A stretch of 64,000 nt of DNA from Pseudomonas sp. NFACC02 (GCF_900110765.1 NZ_FOEO01000008.1:62001-126000); one strand, 5' to 3'; shown: positions 9,742 through 18,067, counted from the first letter of the stretch. Notes: a model not told the origin generated them from the letters alone. Made by a program: numbers and translations.

Positions 9742-10551
9742 ATGAACAAACCGTTGTACCAAACACCTCAACAGATCTGTGAAGCCTTCTTGAACAAAGA
9801 AAAGCAGACGAACACGGATCGCAAAATATTGCCTAGCGAAACAGCTATCATCGATCGGATGTTGACTCGACATCTGGAGCTGAACGAAACCTATGCAGAG
9901 CTCCACGACGTGCTGCACTCGCTTCCGTATGCGCTCGAAACCTTTTTGGGCGTGGTCCTTACCACAGCAGCTTTTTGGAACCCTGAAAAAAACAACCAGG
10001 CACGTGACGGGCGTAGAAAACTCTCTGAAATCAACCGCCAGATCTCAATCCGGGCATTGGAGCTGGCGGGGCTGTTGAGCCAACGATCGGAGCTACACGA
10101 CTTCTCCGGATTCACGAGCGACACTCACTACCATGTTTTAGACGTCATCGAAGAGGCCTCGGAACATAATGGTCATTTCCAATCTTACGTTCGCGACGAT
10201 CTCGTACGGCTTCGCTATGAATACGATCTGAAATATTGGCCATCGTTGGGTGATTGCCTGGAAGAGATTTCTGAAAATGCCGCCCAGGCGGTGTCAACGG
10301 CGTCGAGCCCTCTGACTGCTGCGGCAACAGAAGCCATACGGCCGTCCCTTGCCGATTTCTTCAAAGCCTTATTTGCTGCAATAGCAGAAAACAGCACACG
10401 ACGAGGTGGTCGCCTGCCGAGCAATCTGAAAATCTCGGACAATGGCTTAGCGGCGCTGGCCAATTGCTCGTTGGATTTAAGCGACGATGACATGGTGGAT
10501 GGGCCTTACGTAAAACGTCTACGGCAGCGACAACGCGAGAAAGCAAAGTGA
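9742..10551 (+). CDS. Hypothetical protein, 269 residues, partner of the nuclease-like gene?
   Basis: The protein starts at ATG 9742 with a weak ribosome site. It appears largely alpha-helical: LTRHLELNETYAELHDVLHSLPYALETFLGVVLTTAAFW, then a helix-rich middle (EINRQISIRALELAGLLSQRSEL), an acidic HVLDVIEEASEHNGH segment, and a basic C-terminus (KRLRQRQREKAK). No catalytic motif is recognised. It is on the same strand as the 1272-residue gene, 251 bases downstream, so the two could form a two-gene unit, though the gap leaves room for its own promoter. A regulatory or structural partner role is conceivable; nothing in the sequence proves it. Confidence 0.6.
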   Translation: MNKPLYQTPQQICEAFLNKEKQTNTDRKILPSETAIIDRMLTRHLELNETYAELHDVLHSLPYALETFLGVVLTTAAFWNPEKNNQARDGRRKLSEINRQISIRALELAGLLSQRSELHDFSGFTSDTHYHVLDVIEEASEHNGHFQSYVRDDLVRLRYEYDLKYWPSLGDCLEEISENAAQAVSTASSPLTAAATEAIRPSLADFFKALFAAIAENSTRRGGRLPSNLKISDNGLAALANCSLDLSDDDMVDGPYVKRLRQRQREKAK

Positions 10552-10718
10552 GAGCTCAACGGAGGGGGGGGCTGCGCCGGGCAGTCAATTCCCTTTCTAC
10601 TGTAAAAGGCTCGTCATGTTGCGCCCTTCCAAAACCATTAAGATCACTCCTTGGGCACACGAACAATCACATTTGCGCCCGCAGATTCGGCATCCTAATT
10701 CCAGCCATGTCGTGTGGG

Positions 10719-10759
10719 ACAAAAACAAAAAAGGGCGAAGCAGAAATCCTGCTTCGCCC
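10719..10759 (-). terminator. Rho-independent terminator of the peroxiredoxin gene
   Basis: On the minus strand GGGCGAAGCAG pairs with CTGCTTCGCCC (11-base perfect stem, 5-base loop), followed by TTTTTTGTTTTTG. It lies about 50 bases after the stop of the peroxiredoxin-like gene. This is a textbook terminator, closing the ptuA-ptuB-peroxiredoxin transcription unit. Confidence 0.85.
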
Positions 10760-10810
10760 ACTGGCTAGGACAGATCAGACGACTGTCCTAGCGCCGCGTT
10801 GCACGGCAAA

Positions 10811-11518
10811 TTACTTGGTCAGACGATCCAGCGTTGGCAGCAGCTCGGTTGGCTCTGGACGGATGGTGTAGTCCGGATTGACCTCGGCAAAAGCGATCAC
10901 GCCATCTTGACCGATGACATAACGAGCTGGCATTGGCAGGTTCCAGGACGGATCGTCGTTGACGACAGCCAGGTCGTTTTTGAAAGCGTTTTTGTAGATG
11001 TCGATCAGGTAGTCCTGAAGGGTGAACAGCAGGCCGAATTGGTCAGCCAGTTGGCCACGTGGGTCGACCAGAATTGGGAAGCCCAATTTGTTTTGTTTGA
11101 TAGCCTTACGGCTGTTAACAGCGGTCTGCATCGAGATGGCAACCATGTTAGCGCCACGTGCTTCGATTTCCGGGCGGACTTCTTCAAGCGCTTGCAGATC
11201 CATGTTGCAGTACGGGCACCACACACCCCGGTAGAAGGTGACAACCAGAGGGCCTTTGGCGAGCAGCTCTTCAGAACTGACAGTGTTGCCGTCGACGTCC
11301 AACAGGGAGAAGCTAGGTACTTTGTCTCCAGCTTTCAGAGCATTTCCAGCAGCGCCGCTTGCGATCAGCTCATCGGTGGATTTGTGAATCGCGTCCACGA
11401 TGTGCTTTGGAACGTTGTACGGTGGTTTGCCGGATTCGAGGTCGGCTTTGAATGCGTCGAGTTTTGCTAAGACAGCTGAATAGTGGCCGTTCACAATCGC
11501 CGAGCTAAAAATCACCAT
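10811..11518 (-). CDS. Peroxiredoxin-like (AhpC/TSA) protein
   Basis: 235 residues with the AhpC/TSA thioredoxin fold: GDKVPSFSLLDVDGN opening strand, then VVTFYRGVWCPYCNMDLQALEE with C101 and C104 at the active site. The CPYC pair resembles the peroxiredoxin-like family whose members reduce peroxides with thiols. A C-terminal PARYVIGQDGVIAFAEVNPDYTIRPEP is also typical. The first 14 residues (MVIFSSAIVNGHYS) look unlike the family, and the start codon overlaps the last 14 bases of the HNH gene upstream. The natural N-terminus seems to have been replaced when the defence module was inserted, or translation is coupled to the HNH gene. A function in oxidative stress protection in the cytoplasm is likely from family knowledge. 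Confidence 0.85.
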   Translation of the reverse strand: MVIFSSAIVNGHYSAVLAKLDAFKADLESGKPPYNVPKHIVDAIHKSTDELIASGAAGNALKAGDKVPSFSLLDVDGNTVSSEELLAKGPLVVTFYRGVWCPYCNMDLQALEEVRPEIEARGANMVAISMQTAVNSRKAIKQNKLGFPILVDPRGQLADQFGLLFTLQDYLIDIYKNAFKNDLAVVNDDPSWNLPMPARYVIGQDGVIAFAEVNPDYTIRPEPTELLPTLDRLTK

Positions 11519-12152
11519 TAACAGTGAATCTTAATGTTTGCATGAAAGATGTAATTTGTTGGCGTGTAGCATCTGGCGGGCAGCTCTCCACAAACTCGCT
11601 AAATCTTTTGACTACCTCGTAATTGAAATCTTCCCACTCTCCGAAAGCGTAGGAAAACCGCACCAAGTTACACATCAAAAACGTTTCCTTAGCCTTTAAA
11701 GGATTTCTGGGGCGATGAGAAATTCTTCCGCCCACGACGATCATTTCAAAATGATCGGAATACCTATCAAAATGAGGATGCACGATTTTGTAATCTTCAG
11801 ACCTACTGGGAAAGACCGCACCTGGCCCTACCCTTCTATGGAGTACGTCTTGATCGAGTTTCGCAATATTGCACTCTTTGCAAACCATTGCGAGATTCAG
11901 GGGCTCATACAGAAATCTCGGATACACAGACTTAGGGATTATATGTTCGACATCCCAAGTAAGGCCGTGATTTTCCTTTTTCTCCATACGGCAGTAAGCA
12001 CAGCGATACCCTTGCTGCCTTAGATAATGAACCCTAACTGTTCTTCGCAGCTCGGCCACAGGGCCATCTGTACGGTTCCACTCCTGATGGCTAATGCCGT
12101 CGTATCGTACAACATAGGCTAGGTCTGCGCCCGCAAATACTACAGGTTGCAT
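11505..12152 (-). CDS. ptuB: HNH endonuclease, PtuB-like (Septu)
   Basis: 215 residues with an HNH/McrA-type nuclease core: RCAYCRMEKK (C51, C54), DVEHIIPKS (H70 as general base), EPLNLAMVCKECNIAK (N86, C91, C94). The two Cys pairs form the structural zinc site of HNH proteins. The gene starts three bases after the stop of an AAA ATPase gene, so both are translated from one message. An ATPase with an insertion of the SMC/ABC type followed directly by an HNH nuclease is the arrangement of the Septu anti-phage system, where PtuA regulates cleavage by PtuB. The assignment rests on architecture and motifs, not on alignment. Confidence 0.75.
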   Translation of the reverse strand: MQPVVFAGADLAYVVRYDGISHQEWNRTDGPVAELRRTVRVHYLRQQGYRCAYCRMEKKENHGLTWDVEHIIPKSVYPRFLYEPLNLAMVCKECNIAKLDQDVLHRRVGPGAVFPSRSEDYKIVHPHFDRYSDHFEMIVVGGRISHRPRNPLKAKETFLMCNLVRFSYAFGEWEDFNYEVVKRFSEFVESCPPDATRQQITSFMQTLRFTVNGDF

Positions 12153-12155
12153 ACG

Positions 12156-13511
12156 TCACCTCAACATCTGTACTTGGTCAATAAGGTGACGTACAGGATC
12201 ATTACTGGCCAAGGACTCTTTCAGTTGATCGAGCATTTCGAGCTGCTCCCAATCTTCCCGATTCAACACCTCTCTGCGCGAAATCTTTGTGAGCAGCATA
12301 AGCGTAATTCTTATTAAGTATTCGTTATTGACTCCGGGCGCGTTAAACACCTGAGCCAACTGGTAGTCAGCCGATCGATTTGAGTAGTCTTTTGAGCTGT
12401 ATAACTGTCGATCTTCCAAGCTCAACACGAACCCTTTATCCGCTGTTAGACCAGCGACAATCTGCGGGGAGTGAGTAGCTATGATGAAATGACATCCTCG
12501 GTAACCATGAAACGCGTATTGCAACTGACTGATAATGTCAGTTTGCCACTTGGGATGAAGGCTGATTTCTGGCTCATCGATACAGATCAATGAGTTGTCT
12601 TCAATCGAACCTGCGATCCCCAGAATCATAACCAGCATGCATTGCTGGCCAGAGCTAGCTTGGGAAAGCTTTAACCTGGAATGATTTTCTCTGACATTCA
12701 AAGTCAAATCTGAAACACGTATCAAGCCTGATCTAAGAGCATCCGCAACATTCTCTAAACTGAAATAATTTCGAGAAGGCTCGCTAAGCCCGAGGTCAAT
12801 TTCATAACTTACATGCTTTTGCCGATAGATATGATCCAGTAACTGGTAATGATAGTCTACCAAAGACTTATCATATTGATATTTCTTAGGCGCCTCCTCC
12901 CAGCCCGGTAACGTAAGCATGGTATGCCCACCAGCTTTTGCGTGATCCCTAGTCCACTGAACTCTGAGCGCGGGGTCGAGTGAAAGCTTAAAATCCAAAA
13001 TTGGCTCGAAACCTAAATATCGGAATATGCTAGCGAGACTCATAAATTTCCACGGGTGTGTTTCCAACCCGCTTGTGATTGCAATCAAGCTGCGAGTAAG
13101 CGCCGAGACGTTACCTTTTTCAGATGGAGCAATATAATGATAGCGGCCGGTTGGATCGATTAGCTCTTTGGAATTCGGAGTGGGGAATCTATCGTGCCTA
13201 CCAGTAGAAACAGCGATAATTTTTGATGGAGATGGCGCCGACCACCTCCCGACGACTAGCTCTTCGTTACCTGACAAATGACTGTAATGACTCATCGGCG
13301 CCATCGGATTCTGGCGCAGATATCGGTCACGCTCTGAAAACTGGTTGTCGAATATAAAATGACTGACAATCTTTCTAAGCAACCGACTTTTGCCAGTCGC
13401 GTTCTGCCCCACTACCAGACTGAAAACATTTTGGCCATCGTCATGAATATCTTCATGCGTTAGCGGAATCCATCCATGGTCATGAGCCACTGCCTCAATA
13501 ACAAATGCCAT
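12156..13511 (-). CDS. ptuA: AAA/ABC-type ATPase, PtuA-like (Septu)
   Basis: 451 residues. Walker A is GQNATGKS at residues 35-42. An ABC-like signature lies in KLSQASSGQQCMLVMILG. Walker B with catalytic Glu is SLICIDEPEISLHPKW. A switch His is in FIIATHSPQIVAG. This order marks the AAA_15/AAA_21 group of overcoming-lysogenization-like ATPases. No TOPRIM domain follows, unlike OLD nucleases; instead the next gene supplies an HNH nuclease, as in Septu. The base composition looks AT-richer than the neighbouring core genes, which suggests recent transfer. The start ATG at 13511 has only a weak purine run (TGAGGCA) upstream. In known Septu systems the ATPase holds the nuclease inactive until phage infection. 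Confidence 0.78.
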   Translation of the reverse strand: MAFVIEAVAHDHGWIPLTHEDIHDDGQNVFSLVVGQNATGKSRLLRKIVSHFIFDNQFSERDRYLRQNPMAPMSHYSHLSGNEELVVGRWSAPSPSKIIAVSTGRHDRFPTPNSKELIDPTGRYHYIAPSEKGNVSALTRSLIAITSGLETHPWKFMSLASIFRYLGFEPILDFKLSLDPALRVQWTRDHAKAGGHTMLTLPGWEEAPKKYQYDKSLVDYHYQLLDHIYRQKHVSYEIDLGLSEPSRNYFSLENVADALRSGLIRVSDLTLNVRENHSRLKLSQASSGQQCMLVMILGIAGSIEDNSLICIDEPEISLHPKWQTDIISQLQYAFHGYRGCHFIIATHSPQIVAGLTADKGFVLSLEDRQLYSSKDYSNRSADYQLAQVFNAPGVNNEYLIRITLMLLTKISRREVLNREDWEQLEMLDQLKESLASNDPVRHLIDQVQMLR

Positions 13512-13578
13512 TGCCTGCCTCAGAGTTATGTTGCTTCCAACGATTTGATTGAGTTGGTTTCAAAGTCTCAGCCGCCTA

Positions 13579-13980
13579 TCAGAACCGATAGCTGACGTTG
13601 GCGCTAGCGCCCATCGACCGCCGCCCCCGATCATTTAGATTCAGCAGCAACGCAGTGTCCACATCCCAGTCTCGAGTGCTCAGAATTCTAAGCCCTGCGG
13701 TGATGGTGGTGAATACGCTGTCGTAGTCCAGACCAGAAACGCCAATCCTGGCGCCCAAGCTCGGCGCGAGCATCAGATCTTTGATGACCATCACACGATG
13801 CTGGATTTTCCCACCACCGCTCACTCGCAGCTGCTTCTGCGAGAACCCCTTCACATCCGCATGCTCCCCCTGAGCGTTAACGTAGTACACCACGTCCCAG
13901 CCACTGGTAGCGCTGCCGACGGGGCCACTCCCCGGAAAATTACAAGTTTTGTAGTTTCCAAAGATGGGGGTATCTGCCAT
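13579..13980 (-). pseudogene. Secreted/outer-membrane-like protein, probably lacking its signal peptide
   Basis: The open frame gives 133 residues, MADTPIFGNYKTCNFPGSG..., ending ...SMGASANVSYRF. Alternating hydrophobic residues and a C-terminal phenylalanine look like the last strands of an outer-membrane beta-barrel, but the family is not recognised. A stop (TAG) lies 15 bases before the ATG in the same frame. A signal-peptide-like stretch (LDALFFSAVAQVAH) sits just upstream in another frame, so a frameshift near 13985-14000 may have separated signal and mature part. If so the gene is inactive. It could instead be an intact cytoplasmic protein. Confidence 0.4.
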
Positions 13981-14302
13981 TTGCTTTGTCCATGTCTATG
14001 CGCAACCTGCGCCACTGCAGAAAAGAAGAGAGCGTCCAAGTAATCATTATTTCGGCATCAACACAGTTAGCTAAACAGGTCTCCTTTTAAAAATTGGGGA
14101 TACGCGCTCCAACACGGTTTTCTACTGCTCATTCGGAAGCCTTCGCCGAGACAGCACTCCGGCAAGCCTTCAGCCCGAATTACGGGCGCCCAGCCGACTC
14201 CACGAGAGATTTTTCTTTTTTGGTTCCTCGATACCACGCGCCGTTCGACGCAATCTGTCGGTGTCGCCACAGGGGCGATGACCATTCAACAGGAAGGCAG
14301 AA

Positions 14303-14434
14303 ATGAGCAAGCACGACGACGATAACCACTCGAACCAGCTCAACCCCAACAACGACGCCTACTGGCAATCACGTGGGGAAGATGAGCGTCCAGATGATTG
14401 GGAAGAGGCTGCAGACCAAGGGGAATGCTCATGA
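14303..14434 (+). CDS. Small acidic protein, 43 residues
   Basis: ATG 14303 is preceded by AGGAAGGCAGA, a good ribosome site. The product, MSKHDDDNHSNQLNPNNDAY followed by WQSRGEDERPDDWEEAADQGECS, is highly hydrophilic and acidic, without a predicted fold. Its stop overlaps the start of the next small gene (ATGA at 14431), which points to coupled translation. Function unknown. Confidence 0.6.
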   Translation: MSKHDDDNHSNQLNPNNDAYWQSRGEDERPDDWEEAADQGECS

Positions 14435-14580
14435 GTCAAAAGCGCAAACGCCCTGTCGGTAACCATGAAGCAGATATGGGCAACGACAACAAAGGTACGC
14501 CGGGCACCAACATCACCTGGGATAAAAATCAGGGTGAGCGCGGACGGCAAATTGCAGAACAGAGACAACACAAGCAGTAG
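14431..14580 (+). CDS. Small basic protein, 49 residues
   Basis: It begins at the ATGA overlap with the preceding 43-residue gene. The product, MSQKRKRPVGNHEADMGNDN and onward to a basic end (ERGRQIAEQRQHKQ), is hydrophilic and lacks a recognisable domain. The acidic/basic pairing and the 4-base overlap suggest the two small proteins might act together (inference). A 10-base perfect stem-loop follows at once. Confidence 0.6.
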   Translation: MSQKRKRPVGNHEADMGNDNKGTPGTNITWDKNQGERGRQIAEQRQHKQ

Positions 14581-14585
14581 GACAA

Positions 14586-14609
14586 GGGCAGGCGTCAAAA
14601 CGCCTGCCC
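14586..14609. terminator. Perfect stem-loop between convergent genes
   Basis: GGGCAGGCGT, loop CAAA, ACGCCTGCCC: a 10-base perfect stem six bases after the 49-residue gene, overlapping the last codons of the convergent minus-strand gene. There is no clear T-run, so it may be a terminator that works with a weak tail. Confidence 0.55.
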
Positions 14610-15734
14610 TGCCGATAAGGGCTTGGAGAGGTGACTACGTGCGAAGCTGTACTCCCGCTCATAACAACTGAACACCTCGTCGATAAGCACATCCGGCAGC
14701 CCCAGCCTTTGCATGTCTCGCAATATAGCGATCATCGCCCAAGCGAACTGAAAGCGTTGGCGATGCACACGTCCTTCAGCCCACAGCCCCCCATATTTTT
14801 GAAGCTGGGGTTCAAGGCTGGTGAGCAAGCTGGCAATACTGCTCTCTCTAGGCCTTCCAGGCTCTGCTGCCTCCCATTTCCGCAAGGTGCGCTCCTTTTC
14901 CTCTGCCAACTCCGTCATGCTTGACCAGAGGCCGCCAAGAAAAACACTGGGAGCCCCTTGAGAATCATAGCCCGCGTGTATCGCCAGCTCTCGGACCTGA
15001 GTTCCAAGTGGTCGAGTCCACTTGCAAGTTTCAGCGTCCAATCGAGGCACTAGAGCCAGCAGCAATATTACGTCTTGCTGGCCAGCGTCGACCACTTTTT
15101 GCCAATGTTGAAGGCTCGTATCGACGACCACCCAGGCCATGAACCGCACACAGCAGCAGTACGCGTCAGCAATGCGATTGTGTTTGAGCAATGGACAGTC
15201 CAGGAGAGCCGACTCATCTCCCACCCACTGTTTTGATGTCATTCGCTCCCGGCTACCAGGCGCGCCGATCTCATGGATTAATGGAGTTTTGATGATCGCC
15301 TGTATCCGATCGCTCACACCTGGAAGATTGACGAAGCTGACTGCCAGTTCAAGGTCGCGATCTAACCGTCCTGCCCACATCGCGATGGAGCGGTGATCTC
15401 TCAGCAGGCCTTGTTTAAGTAACGAGGTCCATTCGCAGTGGGGTTGCCAGACAACGTCCGGCACGATGAACCCGGCTGCCCGCATATCCCTTTCCATTTC
15501 ATCCAGTGAACGCAGGCTGGACGGCCTGGTGGGAGCGCTAAAAACCTGCCCCAGAAACCATTTTTTCAGACTCTTGTAGCTGGGCCAGCGTGCGGTTACC
15601 TGAGGATTGTCCTCATATACGCGCTCCAACGCTGTAGCCCCGAAAATGACCTCTACCAGCAGGGAGACCGGTGGGATATACAAGAATGTTGGGGGAAGAA
15701 CCTGCGGCGGCTTAAAGCCTTGACGATCACTCAC
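14595..15734 (-). CDS. Hypothetical protein, about 380 residues
   Basis: The start is probably GTG 15734 (VSDRQGFKPPQVLPP), with AAAGGG nine bases upstream; a TTG at 15770 would add 12 residues. The protein has no motif I can name. The N-terminal region contains a basic region (WPSYKSLKKWFLGQ) that might be a helix-turn-helix. The middle is helical with a CCCVRF cysteine cluster (YCCCVRFMAWVVVD), and the C-terminal part is helical (WAMIAILRDMQRLGLPDVLIDEVF). It stands alone on this strand, next to a 127-residue gene also on the minus strand. Role in the transposon cargo unknown. Confidence 0.6.
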   Translation of the reverse strand: MSDRQGFKPPQVLPPTFLYIPPVSLLVEVIFGATALERVYEDNPQVTARWPSYKSLKKWFLGQVFSAPTRPSSLRSLDEMERDMRAAGFIVPDVVWQPHCEWTSLLKQGLLRDHRSIAMWAGRLDRDLELAVSFVNLPGVSDRIQAIIKTPLIHEIGAPGSRERMTSKQWVGDESALLDCPLLKHNRIADAYCCCVRFMAWVVVDTSLQHWQKVVDAGQQDVILLLALVPRLDAETCKWTRPLGTQVRELAIHAGYDSQGAPSVFLGGLWSSMTELAEEKERTLRKWEAAEPGRPRESSIASLLTSLEPQLQKYGGLWAEGRVHRQRFQFAWAMIAILRDMQRLGLPDVLIDEVFSCYEREYSFARSHLSKPLSAGQAF

Positions 15735-15887
15735 TCGAGCACCCTTTCTGGGAGCAGGGATGGGGCGCAACCAAACCCGAACTCATTCACCAAACTGATC
15801 TCGATCCTAGAAGGTTCACGGCAGGCGTCATGATGTTAGCCTCGCAGCATAAAGTGACCGATCCAGACAGGAGTTAGCCTTACAGCC

Positions 15888-16271
15888 TCATTGGCCTCCA
15901 TTCAGCACCGGTACGTAAGCTATTTCAACGTTGGTCTCAGCGACTTCAAAATCAACGTCACGCCCCGGCTCTCTGATAATTTCTGGCAGATCTGCATATG
16001 AATAAAACACCATTTCGCCACCGGATGGGGACTTGACGAGAAGTTGGCGTTCAAAAATTTTCGCATCCAACAATATCTGCACAACACGCGCCAATCTGGA
16101 AACACTGCCAGCATTGGCAATGCTGTACATCTTGCCGGGATTCAATCTTACACTTTTAAGCCGATCAAACTCTTTCGTTTCGATACCCTCAACGAAGCTT
16201 GCAATCCTACGCAAAGCTTCCGCCTCCTGAGGAAACCTGTTGATTAAGGGAGTGAATTTTCCTGCAAGCAT
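15888..16271 (-). CDS. Hypothetical protein, 127 residues
   Basis: The start is ATG 16271. The middle (SVSRLARVVQILLDAKIFERQLLVKSPSGGEMVFYSYADLPEII) looks like a winged-helix: a helical part followed by a basic strand pair. The C-terminus ends in acidic EVAETNVEIAYVPVLNGG. A DNA-binding role is possible but unproven. It lies about 150 bases upstream of the 380-residue gene on the same strand, so they might form one unit. Confidence 0.5.
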   Translation of the reverse strand: MLAGKFTPLINRFPQEAEALRRIASFVEGIETKEFDRLKSVRLNPGKMYSIANAGSVSRLARVVQILLDAKIFERQLLVKSPSGGEMVFYSYADLPEIIREPGRDVDFEVAETNVEIAYVPVLNGGQ

Positions 16272-16881
16272 GTATATTCCCCTGCAGAATAAGTGAACTG
16301 ATCGGCTGGCTGTTCACCTGCCTGCGATCAAAGTTAAGCTGTCCTAGAAGATCCGCGCTGAAAACTCAAAATAAACTCTACTCCACGTCGTATGTCCGTC
16401 TTCAGCCAAAACCTTAAATAGGTCTAATGTCTATCCGTCGATAGGTTCTCATCCTGCGCTCCCCAAAACCTGGATAAAATACCGGATGAGATTATTTTTA
16501 CACAGCTTTTTTCCTACCTACCCAGCCCCAACGCATCTAACTATCAGTTAAACTTATAGTCCGGTGATGCTATACCTATTACGTACCATAATCACATTAA
16601 GCCTTAGCTGCGTCCTAGCTTCAACTGGTCAGAACTATTATTTAATTTGCTTCTCAGACACCGTCCACGCCCTTGCGGCTGCGGTCACCGCAAGCTCTCA
16701 GATGCCCTTTCAAAAAACCCCTTCCAATTTTCGAAGATGATGACGGGTAGGCCGAATATCAGAAGTGAGGCCTAAAATAAAATCAGGTGAAAACTCCTGT
16801 GGCATATAGTGGTCAGCCTGACCCCAGATCTGGGTTCGCGGGTACATCTGAATGCGCTTTGCCTGAGGCTAGGATGTTGGA
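16272..16881. other. 610-base AT-rich intergenic stretch
   Basis: No convincing gene on either strand. It is visibly richer in A and T than its surroundings and separates divergent genes (the 127-residue gene and sir2), so promoters for both should lie here. No clear operator or terminator was found. Confidence 0.45.
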
Positions 16882-17664
16882 ATGAACGAGACCAATACAG
16901 AGCTACGCGAAGGCTTGGCTGCTGCAGCCGTGCTGCTGGGCAAGGCCCGTCACGTCGTAGTTTTCACGGGAGCTGGGATTTCTGCGGAGAGCGGAATCCC
17001 CACATTCAGAGACCCTTTGACCGGCCTTTGGGCGCGATATGACCCGGAAACCTTGGAAACGCCTAGGGCTTTCCGTGAAGATGCGGCGCTCGTCTGGGGC
17101 TGGTATCTGTGGCGGCGCATGAAAGTCGCGCAAGCCCTTCCAAACGCTGCACACAAAACAATCGCCACCCTAGGAACCACCCAGCGAGAAGTGACGGTAA
17201 TCACCCAGAACATTGACGATCTTCACGAAAGAGCAGGCTCATCCGACGTCATCCACCTCCACGGGAGTTTGGACATCCCCAAATGCTTTGCCTGCCACCG
17301 AATTCCAACAGACGAATCTTGGAATACCGACATTGCCGCTGAAGGCGTCAGGGTTGAGCCCCCACGCTGCGAGCGTTGTAAAGGGAAGTTAAGGCCGGGC
17401 ATTGTCTGGTTTGGCGAGGACTTGCCATCGCGGGCATGGAAACGTGCATTAGCAACGGCGAAGAGCTGCGACCTGCTTCTTTCCATTGGCACCTCTGGCT
17501 TGGTTTACCCAGCTGCCGAAATCCCTAGGGAAGCGTTGAGGAACGGTGCCTCAGTCATCCACATCAACCCAGCACCGGTAACGCAGCTAGGCGTAAATGA
17601 ATACGCGATAGCCGGAACTGCGGGGCAATGCATGCCTTTGCTAGCCAGCCTGGCAGGGGTGTGA
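16882..17664 (+). CDS. SIR2-family NAD-dependent protein deacylase
   Basis: 260 residues, the usual length of bacterial sirtuins. All core motifs are present: GAGISAESGIPTFRD (NAD binding, residues 30-44), TQNIDDLHERAG, the catalytic His in HLHGS (H127), and the zinc-binding pairs CFACH and CERCKGKLRPGIVWFGE. LLLSIGTSGLVYPAAEIP completes the Rossmann fold. It should remove acyl groups from lysines using NAD, giving nicotinamide and O-acyl-ADP-ribose. It is a stand-alone cargo gene and is not fused to a defence domain, so ordinary CobB-type function is the simplest reading. A defence role similar to other SIR2 systems is not supported by the architecture. Confidence 0.88.
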   Translation: MNETNTELREGLAAAAVLLGKARHVVVFTGAGISAESGIPTFRDPLTGLWARYDPETLETPRAFREDAALVWGWYLWRRMKVAQALPNAAHKTIATLGTTQREVTVITQNIDDLHERAGSSDVIHLHGSLDIPKCFACHRIPTDESWNTDIAAEGVRVEPPRCERCKGKLRPGIVWFGEDLPSRAWKRALATAKSCDLLLSIGTSGLVYPAAEIPREALRNGASVIHINPAPVTQLGVNEYAIAGTAGQCMPLLASLAGV

Positions 17665-17725
17665 AGTGAAGCTCAGTCAGCCGTTTCCCTCTGACTGTCA
17701 TCTCTTCAAGAGGTGATTGGCCTGA

Positions 17726-18067
17726 TCAGACAGAGACCGGTTTTACGGATACAACATCGAAATACTTGTACTTCAGTTTCTTCGCTGCAGTCTTGGCCTG
17801 TTGCTCGGCATCAAAGGAGCTCAGGGTGTTCGCGTCATAAGTGAATACTTCCACTTCACCTTCGAATACTTTGGTGACGCGCAACGTCACACGCAATCTT
17901 GGAGAAAGCGATTTTCCAGCGGCCTTTACCTTCTGATGAAAAGGCGCCTCGACCGGGCCTGGGCTTGTCACAGGTGGTGTCGTGGGCATAACCGAGGCAA
18001 TAGGTTGGGATGCAGCCGAACCGAATAACGCCCGGCGCATTTCTTCCTCGGTGAGGTCGGTACTCAT
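17726..18067 (-). CDS. Hypothetical protein, 113 residues
   Basis: ATG at 18067. The N-terminal 45 residues are low-complexity and proline-rich (SVMPTTPPVTSPGPVEAPF). The C-terminal 65 form alternating strands and helices (RLRVTLRVTKVFEGEVEVFTYDANTLSSFDAEQQAKTAAKKLKYKYFDVVSV). The AEQQAKTAAKKL helix preceding a final strand resembles small domains of unknown function common on Pseudomonas integrative islands. It is divergent from the tnsE-like gene. No function can be assigned. Confidence 0.55.
   Translation of the reverse strand: MSTDLTEEEMRRALFGSAASQPIASVMPTTPPVTSPGPVEAPFHQKVKAAGKSLSPRLRVTLRVTKVFEGEVEVFTYDANTLSSFDAEQQAKTAAKKLKYKYFDVVSVKPVSV

Noticed and set aside
12156..13511. ATPase as an OLD-family nuclease
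   Set aside because: No TOPRIM domain follows the ATPase part, and an HNH gene is coupled downstream.
16882..17664. SIR2 gene as a ThsA- or DSR-type defence effector
   Set aside because: The protein is a stand-alone, zinc-containing deacylase of normal length with no extra sensor domain and no partner gene.
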